Source: Solibacillus isronensis (GTDB lineage: Bacteria; Bacillota; Bacilli; Bacillales_A; Planococcaceae). From it: DNA of 64,000 bases. The position numbers and the translations under genes were made by a program. Shown here piece after piece: positions 36,825 through 44,586 of the stretch. Below the pieces are notes generated by a model. It searched no databases and was not told the DNA's origin. It worked only from the letters and a program-made list of their open reading frames with translations. Each line of letters begins with the position of its first letter. Within the stretch, counting starts at the first letter, position 1. The stretch is from the NCBI RefSeq assembly GCF_023715405.1, contig NZ_JAMBOC010000001.1:992001-1056000 (forward strand). The letters are read 5' to 3'.

Positions 36825-37102
36825 ATGAAAAATAAAAATAAAAGTCAAGATATCAAAACCAATTAGCAATTCAGGCTGCCGAGCTAGCAATTGTTGGTGC
36901 AGCCATAACTACTTTAGGAGATACTATTGCAACTATGGCAGCAGTACTTGCATTAGAAGCAGAAAGGCAAGAACAAAATAATCAAAATGATACAAGTAAA
37001 AACGGTAATCAAGATATGCAGAAACAGATAGATTATTTAACCAGCGAAATAGAAAAACTTAAAAAGCAAGTAAATGGTTCGAACTCTCGTAGACTGAAGT
37101 AA
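36825..37102 (+). pseudogene. Frameshifted small-protein gene (QAAELAIVGAAI family)
   Basis: ATG at 36825 has GTGGAGG upstream and reads MKNKNKSQ before the frame stops at TAG. A one-base shift near 36855 restores YQNQLAIQAAELAIVGAAIT, TLGDTIATMAAVLALEAERQ and a coiled tail ending SRRLK at 37100-37102. The second frame has no start of its own because a TAA precedes it. This is a short hydrophobic-helix protein family common in Bacillus genomes, function unknown. It is either a recent frameshift or needs ribosomal slippage in the A-rich start. Confidence 0.6.
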
Positions 37103-37139
37103 GCCATATTAATTGGATAATGTTATATAAACATTCATC

Positions 37140-37772
37140 TTATTCGGTAGCCAATGCTGTAATAACAGCTCCCACCACTTGTATCCAAGCACCGACCGCA
37201 TTCATTACTTCTCCTTCTTTTGTATCAGTATCCGCAAAAACCTCTATCACAGTCCCAATTAATTGAATGATATTACCGGTATTAGATATTGTTTCTAAAA
37301 GAGTTAATTTTCCTTCAGTATTAATGACGATTCCTAACCCTACTACTTGAAGAAGGCTACCCTGCTTTTCTAAAAGTTGACCTGATTGCTCATTTTTAGA
37401 CAGTATTCCTGCTACAGTAGCTAAATTGCCTATAGCTTGAAGTTGATCGCCAACTTTATTTAATAAGGCGTCCTCGGTCTCTGATACGACCGCACTTCCT
37501 CCAGCTTCTAAAATATTCCCAATTAAATTAAAATCGGTTAGTGTTTGTTGAGTAAAAATATTTGAGGGTGTACTCGCTATTGCAGATAGTAATGACCCAA
37601 TTGCTACAATCCAATTTCCTGCAATGGCAGTAATATTTGAGTTATTTTTATCAATTTTATTTGAGTTACTCTGTTTATTACGTTTATCGGGATAAATCAT
37701 GTTATCCCATTTATTTAAAGAGTTATTTTGTTTTCCAGAAATATTACGGTGATTTGATTCAAAAGAGTTCAT
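37140..37772 (-). CDS. Repetitive hydrophobic protein (DUF6944-like)
   Basis: 210 residues. After a polar Asn/Lys-rich head (1-46), six copies of a G-x-x-hydrophobic-x-x-x-G helix unit occur, with key glycines near 52, 85, 108, 138, 166 and 194 (AGNWIVAIGSLL, IGNILEAGGSA, VGDQLQAIGNL, QGSLLQVVGLG, TGNIIQLIGTV, VGAWIQVVGAV). No signal peptide and no Cys. The helices may pack on each other or on a membrane. The ATG at 37772 has GGTGGAGA upstream; the longer frame is less likely. It converges tail to tail with the frameshifted gene at 36825, which has one similar unit. Confidence 0.65.
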   Translation of the reverse strand: MNSFESNHRNISGKQNNSLNKWDNMIYPDKRNKQSNSNKIDKNNSNITAIAGNWIVAIGSLLSAIASTPSNIFTQQTLTDFNLIGNILEAGGSAVVSETEDALLNKVGDQLQAIGNLATVAGILSKNEQSGQLLEKQGSLLQVVGLGIVINTEGKLTLLETISNTGNIIQLIGTVIEVFADTDTKEGEVMNAVGAWIQVVGAVITALATE

Positions 37773-38304
37773 TATTTCTCTCCACCTACTATTCATTAGA
37801 TAGGCACATCGCTAAATAGCTCGTGATGAGTTCCTTTATTATTTTGATAGGGCATACATCCCTATTCACTTTAAATACATACTCCACTATATGATTTTTT
37901 TAATGGGTTAGATGGACCTTTATAATGATATATGTATTTCTTACTGATCATAAGTAGTTCATAAAACATTTAGTGAAGATGTAATTAAAACCGTTGAACC
38001 TCTCTTAATTGAGGAATTCCAAGACGAAGGTTTGAAGGGAATTGTTAAAGATCATCTGAAAAGAAATTTAGAACACCTTAAAAATTAGATAAATAGATCA
38101 TAATTTAATTTATTTAGGTTTCTTATTCCTCCCCAAACTGACTATATTTAGCTTCCTTTGGCAATCCCATCATCTGGCCCGATTTAAGGATAAAAGAATA
38201 ACGAAAATAAAAAAGACGACCGTTGCCTCAACAATGGTCTTAAATATGTCATGTATGGGTGACGGTCTATACCTTGCGAAACGCTGGATATTACATCTTA
38301 AGAA

Positions 38305-38375
38305 TGTTGTTCAACAATCTGGTCATTGGCTGAAGAAGGCACAATTTCTATTCAAGAATTGTGCCCTATAATGGA
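38305..38375. repeat. Possible degenerate copy of the hairpin repeat
   Basis: GTTCAACAATCTGGTCATTGG followed by GGCACAATT-N10-AATTGTGCC, a perfect 9-bp hairpin. The left arm resembles the repeat family at 2872-6110, the rest only loosely. Confidence 0.35.
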
Positions 38376-38444
38376 ATATGAAGGGACTGAATACCATTTA
38401 ATATTATCGTCAATAAACCTCTTCATTGTATCTGTACATGAACT

Positions 38445-38609
38445 CTAAGTTTCCAGGTTAGTAATTTTGCCGAATAGTAATGCATCATAATACTTATCCT
38501 CTATAAAATAGTGGTCTTTTAATCGTCCTTCTGATTCATACCCGTTCTTTTCAAGTATCCGTGCAGAGCCCATATTGGCATGCACTACAATAGCATATAG
38601 ATATGCCAA
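38445..38609 (-). pseudogene. GNAT acetyltransferase, C-terminal fragment
   Basis: On the minus strand: HANMGSARILEKNGYESEGR, then LKDHYFIEDKYYDALLFGK and a stop. This is the typical last third of a RimJ/RimL-type GNAT (N-x-x-SARxLEK-x-G, DHYxxDxKYYDALLF). No start or acetyl-CoA loop is left. Confidence 0.65.
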
Positions 38610-38819
38610 ATAACGAATCTACAGGATTTTTAGAGGAGTGCACCTATATTCTCTATTAATTACGGTAAATCTTGAAGTGTTTGATTTAATACAATTTTAA
38701 ATACAATAATGCTTTTTTTAATTTAATTTCCAAATACAGCAATTTTGGAACAGTTTTCCACCAGCGCTTTGGTATACTGATTTTACTGTACGAATTACTT
38801 TACAGCTGGGGGAATTTAA

Positions 38820-39710
38820 ATGGACACAAGAGAAACTTTACAGATAATTTTAGAGTTTATTGACGAGAATATCACTGAAAACATTAGTCCGGATATTTTG
38901 GCTGCACAAGCTGGCTATTCAACTTGGCATTTCAGTCGAGTATTCCAATGGGGTACCGGATATTCGGTGATGAACTATGTCCGGAACCGCCGCCTTGCGT
39001 TTGCTGCACATGAACTTTCATCGGGCAAGCGAATTCTCGATATTTCAATAGAATACGGGTTTGAAACTCACTCTGGATTCAGTAAAGCTTTTCGGCGATT
39101 TTACGGCTGTTCACCAGGAACTTACCGTTTACATGCGCACAGTAATCGTCCGTTTCCGCCAAGCCTTTCCTGCACGTACAAATACTTTATCGGAGGAATT
39201 GTTATGGAACCTAAATTTGTTACACTACCTGCTATTAAACTTGCGGGTTATGCCATTAAAACGACTTCAACTGGCGGAGAAAACTCAACTGCCATCCCGG
39301 CTTTTTGGGACGACTATATGAGTGGCGGAAGAATGGAACAACTTCATTCGGAAAATTTTATTAAAAAACACGATGAATACGGTGTATGCTTTCCGGAAGA
39401 CCCGACAACCGGAGAATTTGAATATGTAATCGGGGTCGAACCAAAAGACGGTGCTGAAATTGCTGGTGAATACCATGTTCGTGAAGTACCTCCCGCAACT
39501 TATGCTGTTTTTTCAACACCTCCTTCTGATGCCACAAACTTTGTAGCTGCTATTCAAGGCACATGGAATTTTATTTTTAATGAATGGTTCCATAAGTCTG
39601 GTTACGAATACGCACCAGGTTGTAATGATTTTGAATTGTACGATGACCGTTGTATGCTTGATGAAGGGAAAATTTGTGATATTTATATTCCGGTAGTTAA
39701 GTCACAATAA
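38820..39710 (+). CDS. AraC-type regulator with GyrI-like ligand domain
   Basis: 296 residues. The first ~105 hold two AraC helix-turn-helix motifs (NISPDILAAQAGYSTWHFSRVFQ and ILDISIEYGFETHSGFSKAFRRFYGCSPGTYR). From about 125 on a GyrI-like effector domain begins (KFVTLPAIKLAGYAIKTT ... YAVFSTPPSDATNFVAAIQGTWNFIFNEWF), as in Rob/SbmC-type multidrug sensors. GGGGGAA precedes the ATG. No target gene is adjacent on the same strand, so its regulon is not visible. Ligand unknown, probably a small amphipathic compound. Confidence 0.85.
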   Translation: MDTRETLQIILEFIDENITENISPDILAAQAGYSTWHFSRVFQWGTGYSVMNYVRNRRLAFAAHELSSGKRILDISIEYGFETHSGFSKAFRRFYGCSPGTYRLHAHSNRPFPPSLSCTYKYFIGGIVMEPKFVTLPAIKLAGYAIKTTSTGGENSTAIPAFWDDYMSGGRMEQLHSENFIKKHDEYGVCFPEDPTTGEFEYVIGVEPKDGAEIAGEYHVREVPPATYAVFSTPPSDATNFVAAIQGTWNFIFNEWFHKSGYEYAPGCNDFELYDDRCMLDEGKICDIYIPVVKSQ

Positions 39711-39774
39711 TAAAGTGTTGAAAGTGTAATAATTTGTAGTTAAAAACATATTTTATAATAAGTGGTCATTTTTG

Positions 39775-39803
39775 GACTTGAGTGGTCGCTCAGGTCTTTT
39801 TTT
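39775..39803 (+). terminator. Terminator after the AraC gene
   Basis: GACTTGAG pairs with CTCAGGTC (one G-T) and is followed by seven T. Confidence 0.8.
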
Positions 39804-39900
39804 GTATTCACCAAGGAAAAAGGTTGAAATATTTGGTTCCTTCTAATTAATCGTTATCTATATTGCTTCATACTATATTTTAACAATGGAGTTGATCTTC

Positions 39901-40236
39901 ATGGCGATATGGATAGACATATCCACTTCAAAACACCAATTAAAGTTAATGAATAACAATAATCTTATAAAAATTTACCCGATTGCTGTTGGAAAAATAT
40001 TGACCCCAACACCTTCCGGATCTTATACGATTATCAATAAACAACTTAATCCTCCTGCACCATTCGGAGTGCTTTGGATGGGATTGTCTAAGCCTCATTA
40101 TGGTATACACGGAACGAATAATCCGGCTTCAATCGGTAAGAATCGCTCACATGGATGTATTAGAATGTTTAATCACGATGTTCTAGAACTATCATCCAGA
40201 GCACCCATTGGTACGAAAGTTTTGATTCATAAGTAG
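39901..40236 (+). CDS. Small L,D-transpeptidase (YkuD domain)
   Basis: 111 residues, almost only the catalytic domain. The YkuD signature is visible as [24 protein letters not shown] with His70, His84 and catalytic Cys86. Such enzymes make 3-3 cross-links or attach proteins to peptidoglycan. It has no signal peptide, membrane anchor or LysM domain, unlike most secreted members, which fits a spore-coat or cortex enzyme made inside the mother cell (inference). GGAG nine bases upstream supports the ATG at 39901 over one five codons earlier. Confidence 0.85.
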   Translation: MAIWIDISTSKHQLKLMNNNNLIKIYPIAVGKILTPTPSGSYTIINKQLNPPAPFGVLWMGLSKPHYGIHGTNNPASIGKNRSHGCIRMFNHDVLELSSRAPIGTKVLIHK

Positions 40237-40357
40237 ATTTGTATTCATGTTAACTTGTAACTGGATGCATTTTTTAATATAAATCTATCTGAAATAGTTT
40301 AAAACTATTATTATTTTGGGAATAACAAAAATAGAAACTTAAAAAGGGGTAATTATT

Positions 40358-40531
40358 ATGAACATTTCAAAATTATTGGGTGCGCCATATGCTAATTTAA
40401 AAACAGCCAAAGTATTTGTTAAACCGGGGCAAGTCGTCGTTACATATAATAAAAAAACATACTTTATTGTAAAAAAAGATGTATTTACAAATATTCTGCA
40501 TCCATTAAACTATAATGCTATTAATTCTTGA
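40358..40531 (+). CDS. Small protein, 57 residues
   Basis: MNISKLLGAPYANLKTAKVF, then VKPGQVVVTYNKKTYFIVKK and a short tail. AAAAAGGGG lies about eight bases before the ATG, and a strong terminator overlaps the stop codon, so the gene is very likely real. The V-V-V-T-Y...Y-F-I-V pattern suggests a small beta-sheet domain. Function unknown. Confidence 0.6.
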   Translation: MNISKLLGAPYANLKTAKVFVKPGQVVVTYNKKTYFIVKKDVFTNILHPLNYNAINS

Positions 40532-40556
40532 GAGATAATGTTATCTCTCTTTTTTA
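40530..40556 (+). terminator. Terminator after the 57-residue gene
   Basis: GAGAGATAA-TG-TTATCTCTC, a perfect 9-bp stem with TTTTTT after it. It overlaps the TGA stop. Confidence 0.85.
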
Positions 40557-40647
40557 TTTGTCTCCACCTGTTTACCAATAACATACAATATGGATAAATA
40601 TAAATTAACTTTTCATACTAAAGCTAAACTGTAAAGGATGTGCTTTT

Positions 40648-40803
40648 GTGAAAGATACGAAATTTGCGGAACTGGATATGAATAAACTCGATGCAATTAA
40701 ACAACTGGAGCAAAAATTAAATGTAACACTGATTGCGTATGAGCTCTCCCCGGCTCATCAAGCCCATCATGAGGACGCTCCAATAGTGATCAATCCTTCC
40801 TAA
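40648..40803 (+). CDS. Small protein, 51 residues
   Basis: MKDTKFAELDMNKLDAIKQL, then EQKLNVTLIAYELSPAHQAH and HEDAPIVINPS. GTG start with AAAGGATG about nine bases upstream; a terminator follows within five bases of the stop. Reads as one amphipathic helix, a strand, and a His-rich tail. It converges with ligD. Not recognised. Confidence 0.55.
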   Translation: MKDTKFAELDMNKLDAIKQLEQKLNVTLIAYELSPAHQAHHEDAPIVINPS

Positions 40804-40807
40804 CATG

Positions 40808-40844
40808 CAAAAGCCTTCGCATAATTTGCGAAAGGCTTTTTTTT
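40808..40844. terminator. Terminator between the 51-residue gene and ligD
   Basis: AAAAGCCTTCGCA pairs with TGCGAAAGGCTTTT (one bulge), with eight T on the plus strand. Confidence 0.8.
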
Positions 40845-40867
40845 AAAGTTGACTGCTTGCACTGCAA

Positions 40868-42709
40868 CTACACTTGCTTTCCTTTTATTTGCTCAAGAAC
40901 AGCTTGGAATGACTGACGCTCACCTGCTTCCCTAAACTCTCTAAATGGATTGCCTATGCTCTCTAAACGCTTTATTACATTTGGAATTGTGAAAAAATCG
41001 GGCGTTAATTTTTCGTTTACTTCTTCCCATAACAACGGTGTGGCGATTAGTCCTTTATCATTGCCGCGTGCTGAATATGGTGCGATAATCGTTTTTCCTT
41101 CCCTATGCTGGACATAATCCAAATACAGCCTTTTCCCTCTGTTTTTCTTCATTCGTTCGACTGTAAAGAAATCAGGATATTGCTGTGCCAGGAATCTGCA
41201 TATGAACTCCGTAAATACACCCGTTTCTTCATAGGAGAACTTGTGAGGCGGCAATGGGATATAAATTTGCATACCTTTTCCGCCTGACGTTTTAACAAAG
41301 CTTGTCAGTTCAAAATAATCCATTATCGTTTTGAACTTCAGTGCAGCATCTACTGCCAATCCAAAGTCATCAACAGACGGTGGATCCAAATCAAATACAA
41401 TTTCAGTCGGCTGCTTGGAAGTGACCGGCTGAAATGGAATATGCAATTCCAATGCGAGCTGATTGCCCAACCACAAAAGTGATTCAATATTGTTACATAA
41501 AATGAAATGGGTATCGTCTACTAACTGCGTCGTAATATAATCCGGCAAATTTTCGGTATAGTTTTTCTGGTAAAAGCTTTCTCCTGGAACTCCGTGAGGA
41601 TAACGGATGACCGTCAATAACCGGTCCTGCAGAAAAGGCAGCATTATCGGCGCAACTGTCTGCAAATAATACAAATAATCATCCTTCGTAATATTGCTTG
41701 CAGGAAAAACCGGTTTATCCGGATTTGTGACTGTTACATTTTCCGGAATCGGGTTTAATTGTCTTTGCATTTGCTGCCAGCTACAATCTGAAGCTTCCAG
41801 ATGATGCTGGAAAGAATGAAAGCGCGGTTCTCTCAATTTACTGCCGTCAAAATCAATACAAGCAACGGTTACGCAAATTGAAGGAGGAATTTCAAATATA
41901 CTTTTCGTCACCAGCGTACCATTTGTTTTAAAAAATGCGACCAATGTTTTGCTTTCTTCTTCAGATAAACCATGCTTAAACGACACAATCTCCATAAGCT
42001 TATCTTCTTTGTATATTGCACCATTTAAGAAACCGTTTGACTGATCAAATTTTTTAAGAATGACATTTACGTGCTTCCAGTTTTTTATTTTCAGCCAGCT
42101 TTTCGTTCTCGTATCTTCCAGCCATTTGCTGTTGCGCTTCTTTGCTATTATCCCTTCCCCATTATAGGTCTTTACTTTTTGCCAAAGTAAATGCGGATTT
42201 TCAAATACATCGATCATTTGGAGTCTTCTTGAATCGCTATATTGAACAGTTCCAGGTAAATTGAGACGTTCAAAAAAGTCGGATAGTAATTGTTTTCTTG
42301 TTGTTAACCGGCTATTTCCCTTATCTTTCCCTTTTAATTTCAGCAAATCAAACACAATATAATGGCATGGAAATGTATTTGCGTTCGATTCAATATTTTT
42401 TAGGTTGGTCATTTTGCCCCGCTTTTGCACAAACGAGAATTTACTTTGAAAATCGTTTAGTAAGTAAACGACTTCCCCGTCAAAGGTAAGCGGTAAATAA
42501 GCTTCGATTTTGTCATAAATACTTTCACAGTAACGAATAATTTCAGGGAATTTTTCATTTAAAACGTTTCCATTTCGGCTTTTCAGTAATGGTGATTGAT
42601 TACCTTTTCCCCAAATTAAAACAGAACGATAACCGTCATATTTAGTTTCATATAACCAATCATCACCTAACGGAATTTCAGGTGCATCGGTTAATAACAT
42701 TGGTTTCAC
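40868..42709 (-). CDS. ligD: Bacterial NHEJ DNA ligase/polymerase LigD
   Basis: 613 residues, seals double-strand breaks with Ku. The ATP-ligase domain comes first with the nucleotidyl Lys23 in ETKYDGYRS, GEGIIAKK and the OB-fold; the primase/polymerase domain follows from about 325, with IVFDLDPP near 440 carrying the metal Asp pair. This ligase-polymerase order without a phosphoesterase domain is the Bacillus type. GTG start at 42709 has no good ribosome site; the ATG three codons on is an alternative. Divergent from ku with 102 bases between. Confidence 0.9.
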   Translation of the reverse strand: MKPMLLTDAPEIPLGDDWLYETKYDGYRSVLIWGKGNQSPLLKSRNGNVLNEKFPEIIRYCESIYDKIEAYLPLTFDGEVVYLLNDFQSKFSFVQKRGKMTNLKNIESNANTFPCHYIVFDLLKLKGKDKGNSRLTTRKQLLSDFFERLNLPGTVQYSDSRRLQMIDVFENPHLLWQKVKTYNGEGIIAKKRNSKWLEDTRTKSWLKIKNWKHVNVILKKFDQSNGFLNGAIYKEDKLMEIVSFKHGLSEEESKTLVAFFKTNGTLVTKSIFEIPPSICVTVACIDFDGSKLREPRFHSFQHHLEASDCSWQQMQRQLNPIPENVTVTNPDKPVFPASNITKDDYLYYLQTVAPIMLPFLQDRLLTVIRYPHGVPGESFYQKNYTENLPDYITTQLVDDTHFILCNNIESLLWLGNQLALELHIPFQPVTSKQPTEIVFDLDPPSVDDFGLAVDAALKFKTIMDYFELTSFVKTSGGKGMQIYIPLPPHKFSYEETGVFTEFICRFLAQQYPDFFTVERMKKNRGKRLYLDYVQHREGKTIIAPYSARGNDKGLIATPLLWEEVNEKLTPDFFTIPNVIKRLESIGNPFREFREAGERQSFQAVLEQIKGKQV

Positions 42710-42811
42710 ATATTGGCCAACTTTCGTTTTTCAATTATCCTTTGTTTTTTTTCGCAGACGATACATAAATTAAATTTTTAGTCCCATAGTAAGGAAAAAT
42801 GAGGTGACAAC

Positions 42812-43636
42812 ATGCATACTGTCTGGAAAGGTAGTATTAGTTTTGGCTTAGTGAATATTCCGGTAAAACTTCATGCGGCAACTGAAAATAAAGACGTCAA
42901 ACTTCGGCAGCTCCATAAGGAATGTCATACACCAATCAGCTACAAAAAGGTTTGTGAAGGGTGTCAGGCAGAAGTGAAAGATGAAGATATCGTAAAGGCG
43001 TACGAGTATACAAAGAACAAATTCGTTGTTTTGGATGAAGAGGACTTGGAAAATTTGCGAAAAGAAAATGAGGATAAATCAGTAGAGATTATAGATTTTG
43101 TGAAGCTTGAAGAAATCGACCCGATTTATTTTGAAAAAACGTACTATTTATCCCCTGATAATACAGGTGGAAAAGCGTATGTACTGTTACGTAAAACGTT
43201 GGAGGAATCTGGTAAAATTGGGGTGGCTAAAATTACGATTCGGTCTAAAGAGCAATTGGCCATTGTCCGTGTCTACAAAAATACGCTCGTTATGGAAATC
43301 ATTCATTTCCCGGATGAAGTGCGAGATGTCGGAGATGTACCGAATATACCGAGTGTCGAAGCAGTCGTTCAAAAGGAACTAGACACGGCCCTTATGCTTG
43401 TTGAAGAATTGACAACCGAGTTCGATCCGACCAAATACACAGATGATTACCGGACAGCACTTATGCAGCTGATAGAGGAAAAGAAAGCGGAAAGTACAGT
43501 TGTGGCAAACGAAAGACGACCGTTGCCTGATAATGTGACCGATTTAATGTCCGCATTACAAGCTTCACTCGATAAAACGAAGAAGCCGAAAACGAGAAAA
43601 CGTACAACAACTACAAGGACGAAGAAAAATGCTTAG
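42812..43636 (+). CDS. ku: Ku protein, NHEJ end-binding
   Basis: 274 residues. Bacterial Ku homodimer that threads onto DNA ends and recruits LigD. The start MHTVWKGSISFGLVNIPVKL is diagnostic, as are QLHKECHTPISYKKVCEGC and FVVLDEEDLENL. The C-terminal ~25 residues are Lys/Arg/Thr-rich (KKPKTRKRTTTTRTKKN), an extended basic tail as in other Bacillales. GAGGTGAC lies close before the ATG. In B. subtilis the pair is made in the forespore; no clear SigG promoter could be fixed here. Confidence 0.95.
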   Translation: MHTVWKGSISFGLVNIPVKLHAATENKDVKLRQLHKECHTPISYKKVCEGCQAEVKDEDIVKAYEYTKNKFVVLDEEDLENLRKENEDKSVEIIDFVKLEEIDPIYFEKTYYLSPDNTGGKAYVLLRKTLEESGKIGVAKITIRSKEQLAIVRVYKNTLVMEIIHFPDEVRDVGDVPNIPSVEAVVQKELDTALMLVEELTTEFDPTKYTDDYRTALMQLIEEKKAESTVVANERRPLPDNVTDLMSALQASLDKTKKPKTRKRTTTTRTKKNA

Positions 43637-43639
43637 AAT

Positions 43640-43672
43640 AAAGCCCATTTCCAACAAAGAAATGGGCTTTAT
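43640..43672. terminator. Convergent terminator between ku and the peroxidase gene
   Basis: AAAGCCCATTTC pairs with GAAATGGGCTTT around a seven-base loop; A/T-rich flanks on both sides. Confidence 0.8.
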
Positions 43673-43679
43673 ATATATT

Positions 43680-44243
43680 CTATTTTACAGCAGCAGTTTC
43701 CAACAGCCCTTCAATCGCCTTTTCGATATCCAAGAAGGAAGCATCCGGCTCAAAACGTTGGATGACACGGCCGTTACGGTCTACTAGAAACTTTGTGAAA
43801 TTCCAGCGAATATTGCGGCCGATTAAGTAATCCGGATAATTCGTTTGAATTGTATTGTATAAATGTTTTTGCTGCATTGTCTCACGAACAAATTCCGGAC
43901 AATCAACTTCGTGTTTTAAATAGTTGAATAGTGGATGAGTTTCATTACCATTCACTTCGATTTTATCAAACACTGGATATGTAACACCGAACTGAAGCTT
44001 GCACTGTCTTGCAGACGTTTCCCCGTCTTCCGGATTCTGTTCGCCAAATTGGTTGCATGGAAATGAAAGTACTGTGAACCCTTTATCTGCATAGCGTTCA
44101 TATAACTTTTGCATGTCTTCATATTGGAATGTAAATCCGCAATTGCTTGCCGTATTCACAACCAACATTACTTGATTACGATAAGTTTCCATTGAAAGAA
44201 TCTCACCGTTTGTTTTTTTCACTAAATAATTATAAATGCTCAT
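43680..44243 (-). CDS. Thiol peroxidase of the glutathione peroxidase family (BsaA-like)
   Basis: 187 residues. Cys35 in NTASNCGFTFQYEDMQKLYE is the peroxidatic Cys, with Gln69 (FPCNQFGEQNP) and Trp in IRWNFTKFLV completing the site. Cys81 (SARQCKLQFGVTYPVFDK) sits where thioredoxin-dependent members have their resolving Cys, so it probably uses thioredoxin or bacillithiol, not glutathione. Cytosolic. It is a single gene with GGAGAATGACTTA upstream. Confidence 0.9.
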   Translation of the reverse strand: MSIYNYLVKKTNGEILSMETYRNQVMLVVNTASNCGFTFQYEDMQKLYERYADKGFTVLSFPCNQFGEQNPEDGETSARQCKLQFGVTYPVFDKIEVNGNETHPLFNYLKHEVDCPEFVRETMQQKHLYNTIQTNYPDYLIGRNIRWNFTKFLVDRNGRVIQRFEPDASFLDIEKAIEGLLETAAVK

Positions 44244-44372
44244 TAAGTCATTCTCCCTACAAGATATAGTATAAAACTATCATATTATAAAAATCACTAA
44301 AGTACAAAATTACTAACCCGAAAGTTATAAAAAGATTGCGATTGTCTACATTATGTAAAAATGAGCAAAATT

Positions 44373-44405
44373 AAAGGCGCATAAGATTCACGAGGAATCA
44401 TGCGC
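44373..44405. repeat. Hairpin upstream of the esterase gene
   Basis: GGCGCAT-AA-GATTC pairs with GAATC-ATGCGCC. On the minus strand CTTTAATTTT follows, so it may terminate a minus-strand transcript, but no convincing gene lies there. Confidence 0.4.
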
Positions 44406-44509
44406 CAAATCATTCGATGGCTAACCGACCATCACTAAAAGTATCACCGCTTAAATCTACTTTTATACATAATAATTTAAAAATAAATTGGTTTTTCATC
44501 ATAGTTCCA

Positions 44510-44534
44510 GAGTAAATTACACACAGCAGGGTAT
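44510..44534 (+). promoter_or_regulatory. Possible SigB-type promoter of the esterase gene
   Basis: GAGTAA-N13-GGGTAT: the -10 matches the SigB consensus GGGTAT exactly, the -35 (GTTTAA) only partly. It lies about 50 bases before the ATG. Confidence 0.4.
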
Positions 44535-44586
44535 TCATATGAGTAGCACGGGAAAGATAACGTTGTATGAAAGGAGCGAATAAAAC

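Larger units (their letters stand above)
37797..38819. other. Long non-coding stretch with gene remnants
   Basis: About 1 kb without an intact gene. At 37971-38088 a 39-codon piece reads SEDVIKTVEPLLIEEFQDEG, LKGIVKDHLKRNLEHLKN and a stop; it looks like the end of a lost gene. A GNAT fragment lies at 38445-38609 and a hairpin near 38338. The last 40 bases hold TATACT (38773) and the AraC gene's ribosome site. Confidence 0.5.

Noticed and set aside
42710..42811. SigG promoters between ligD and ku
   Set aside because: Expected from B. subtilis, but no pair of -35 and -10 boxes with correct spacing could be fixed by eye.
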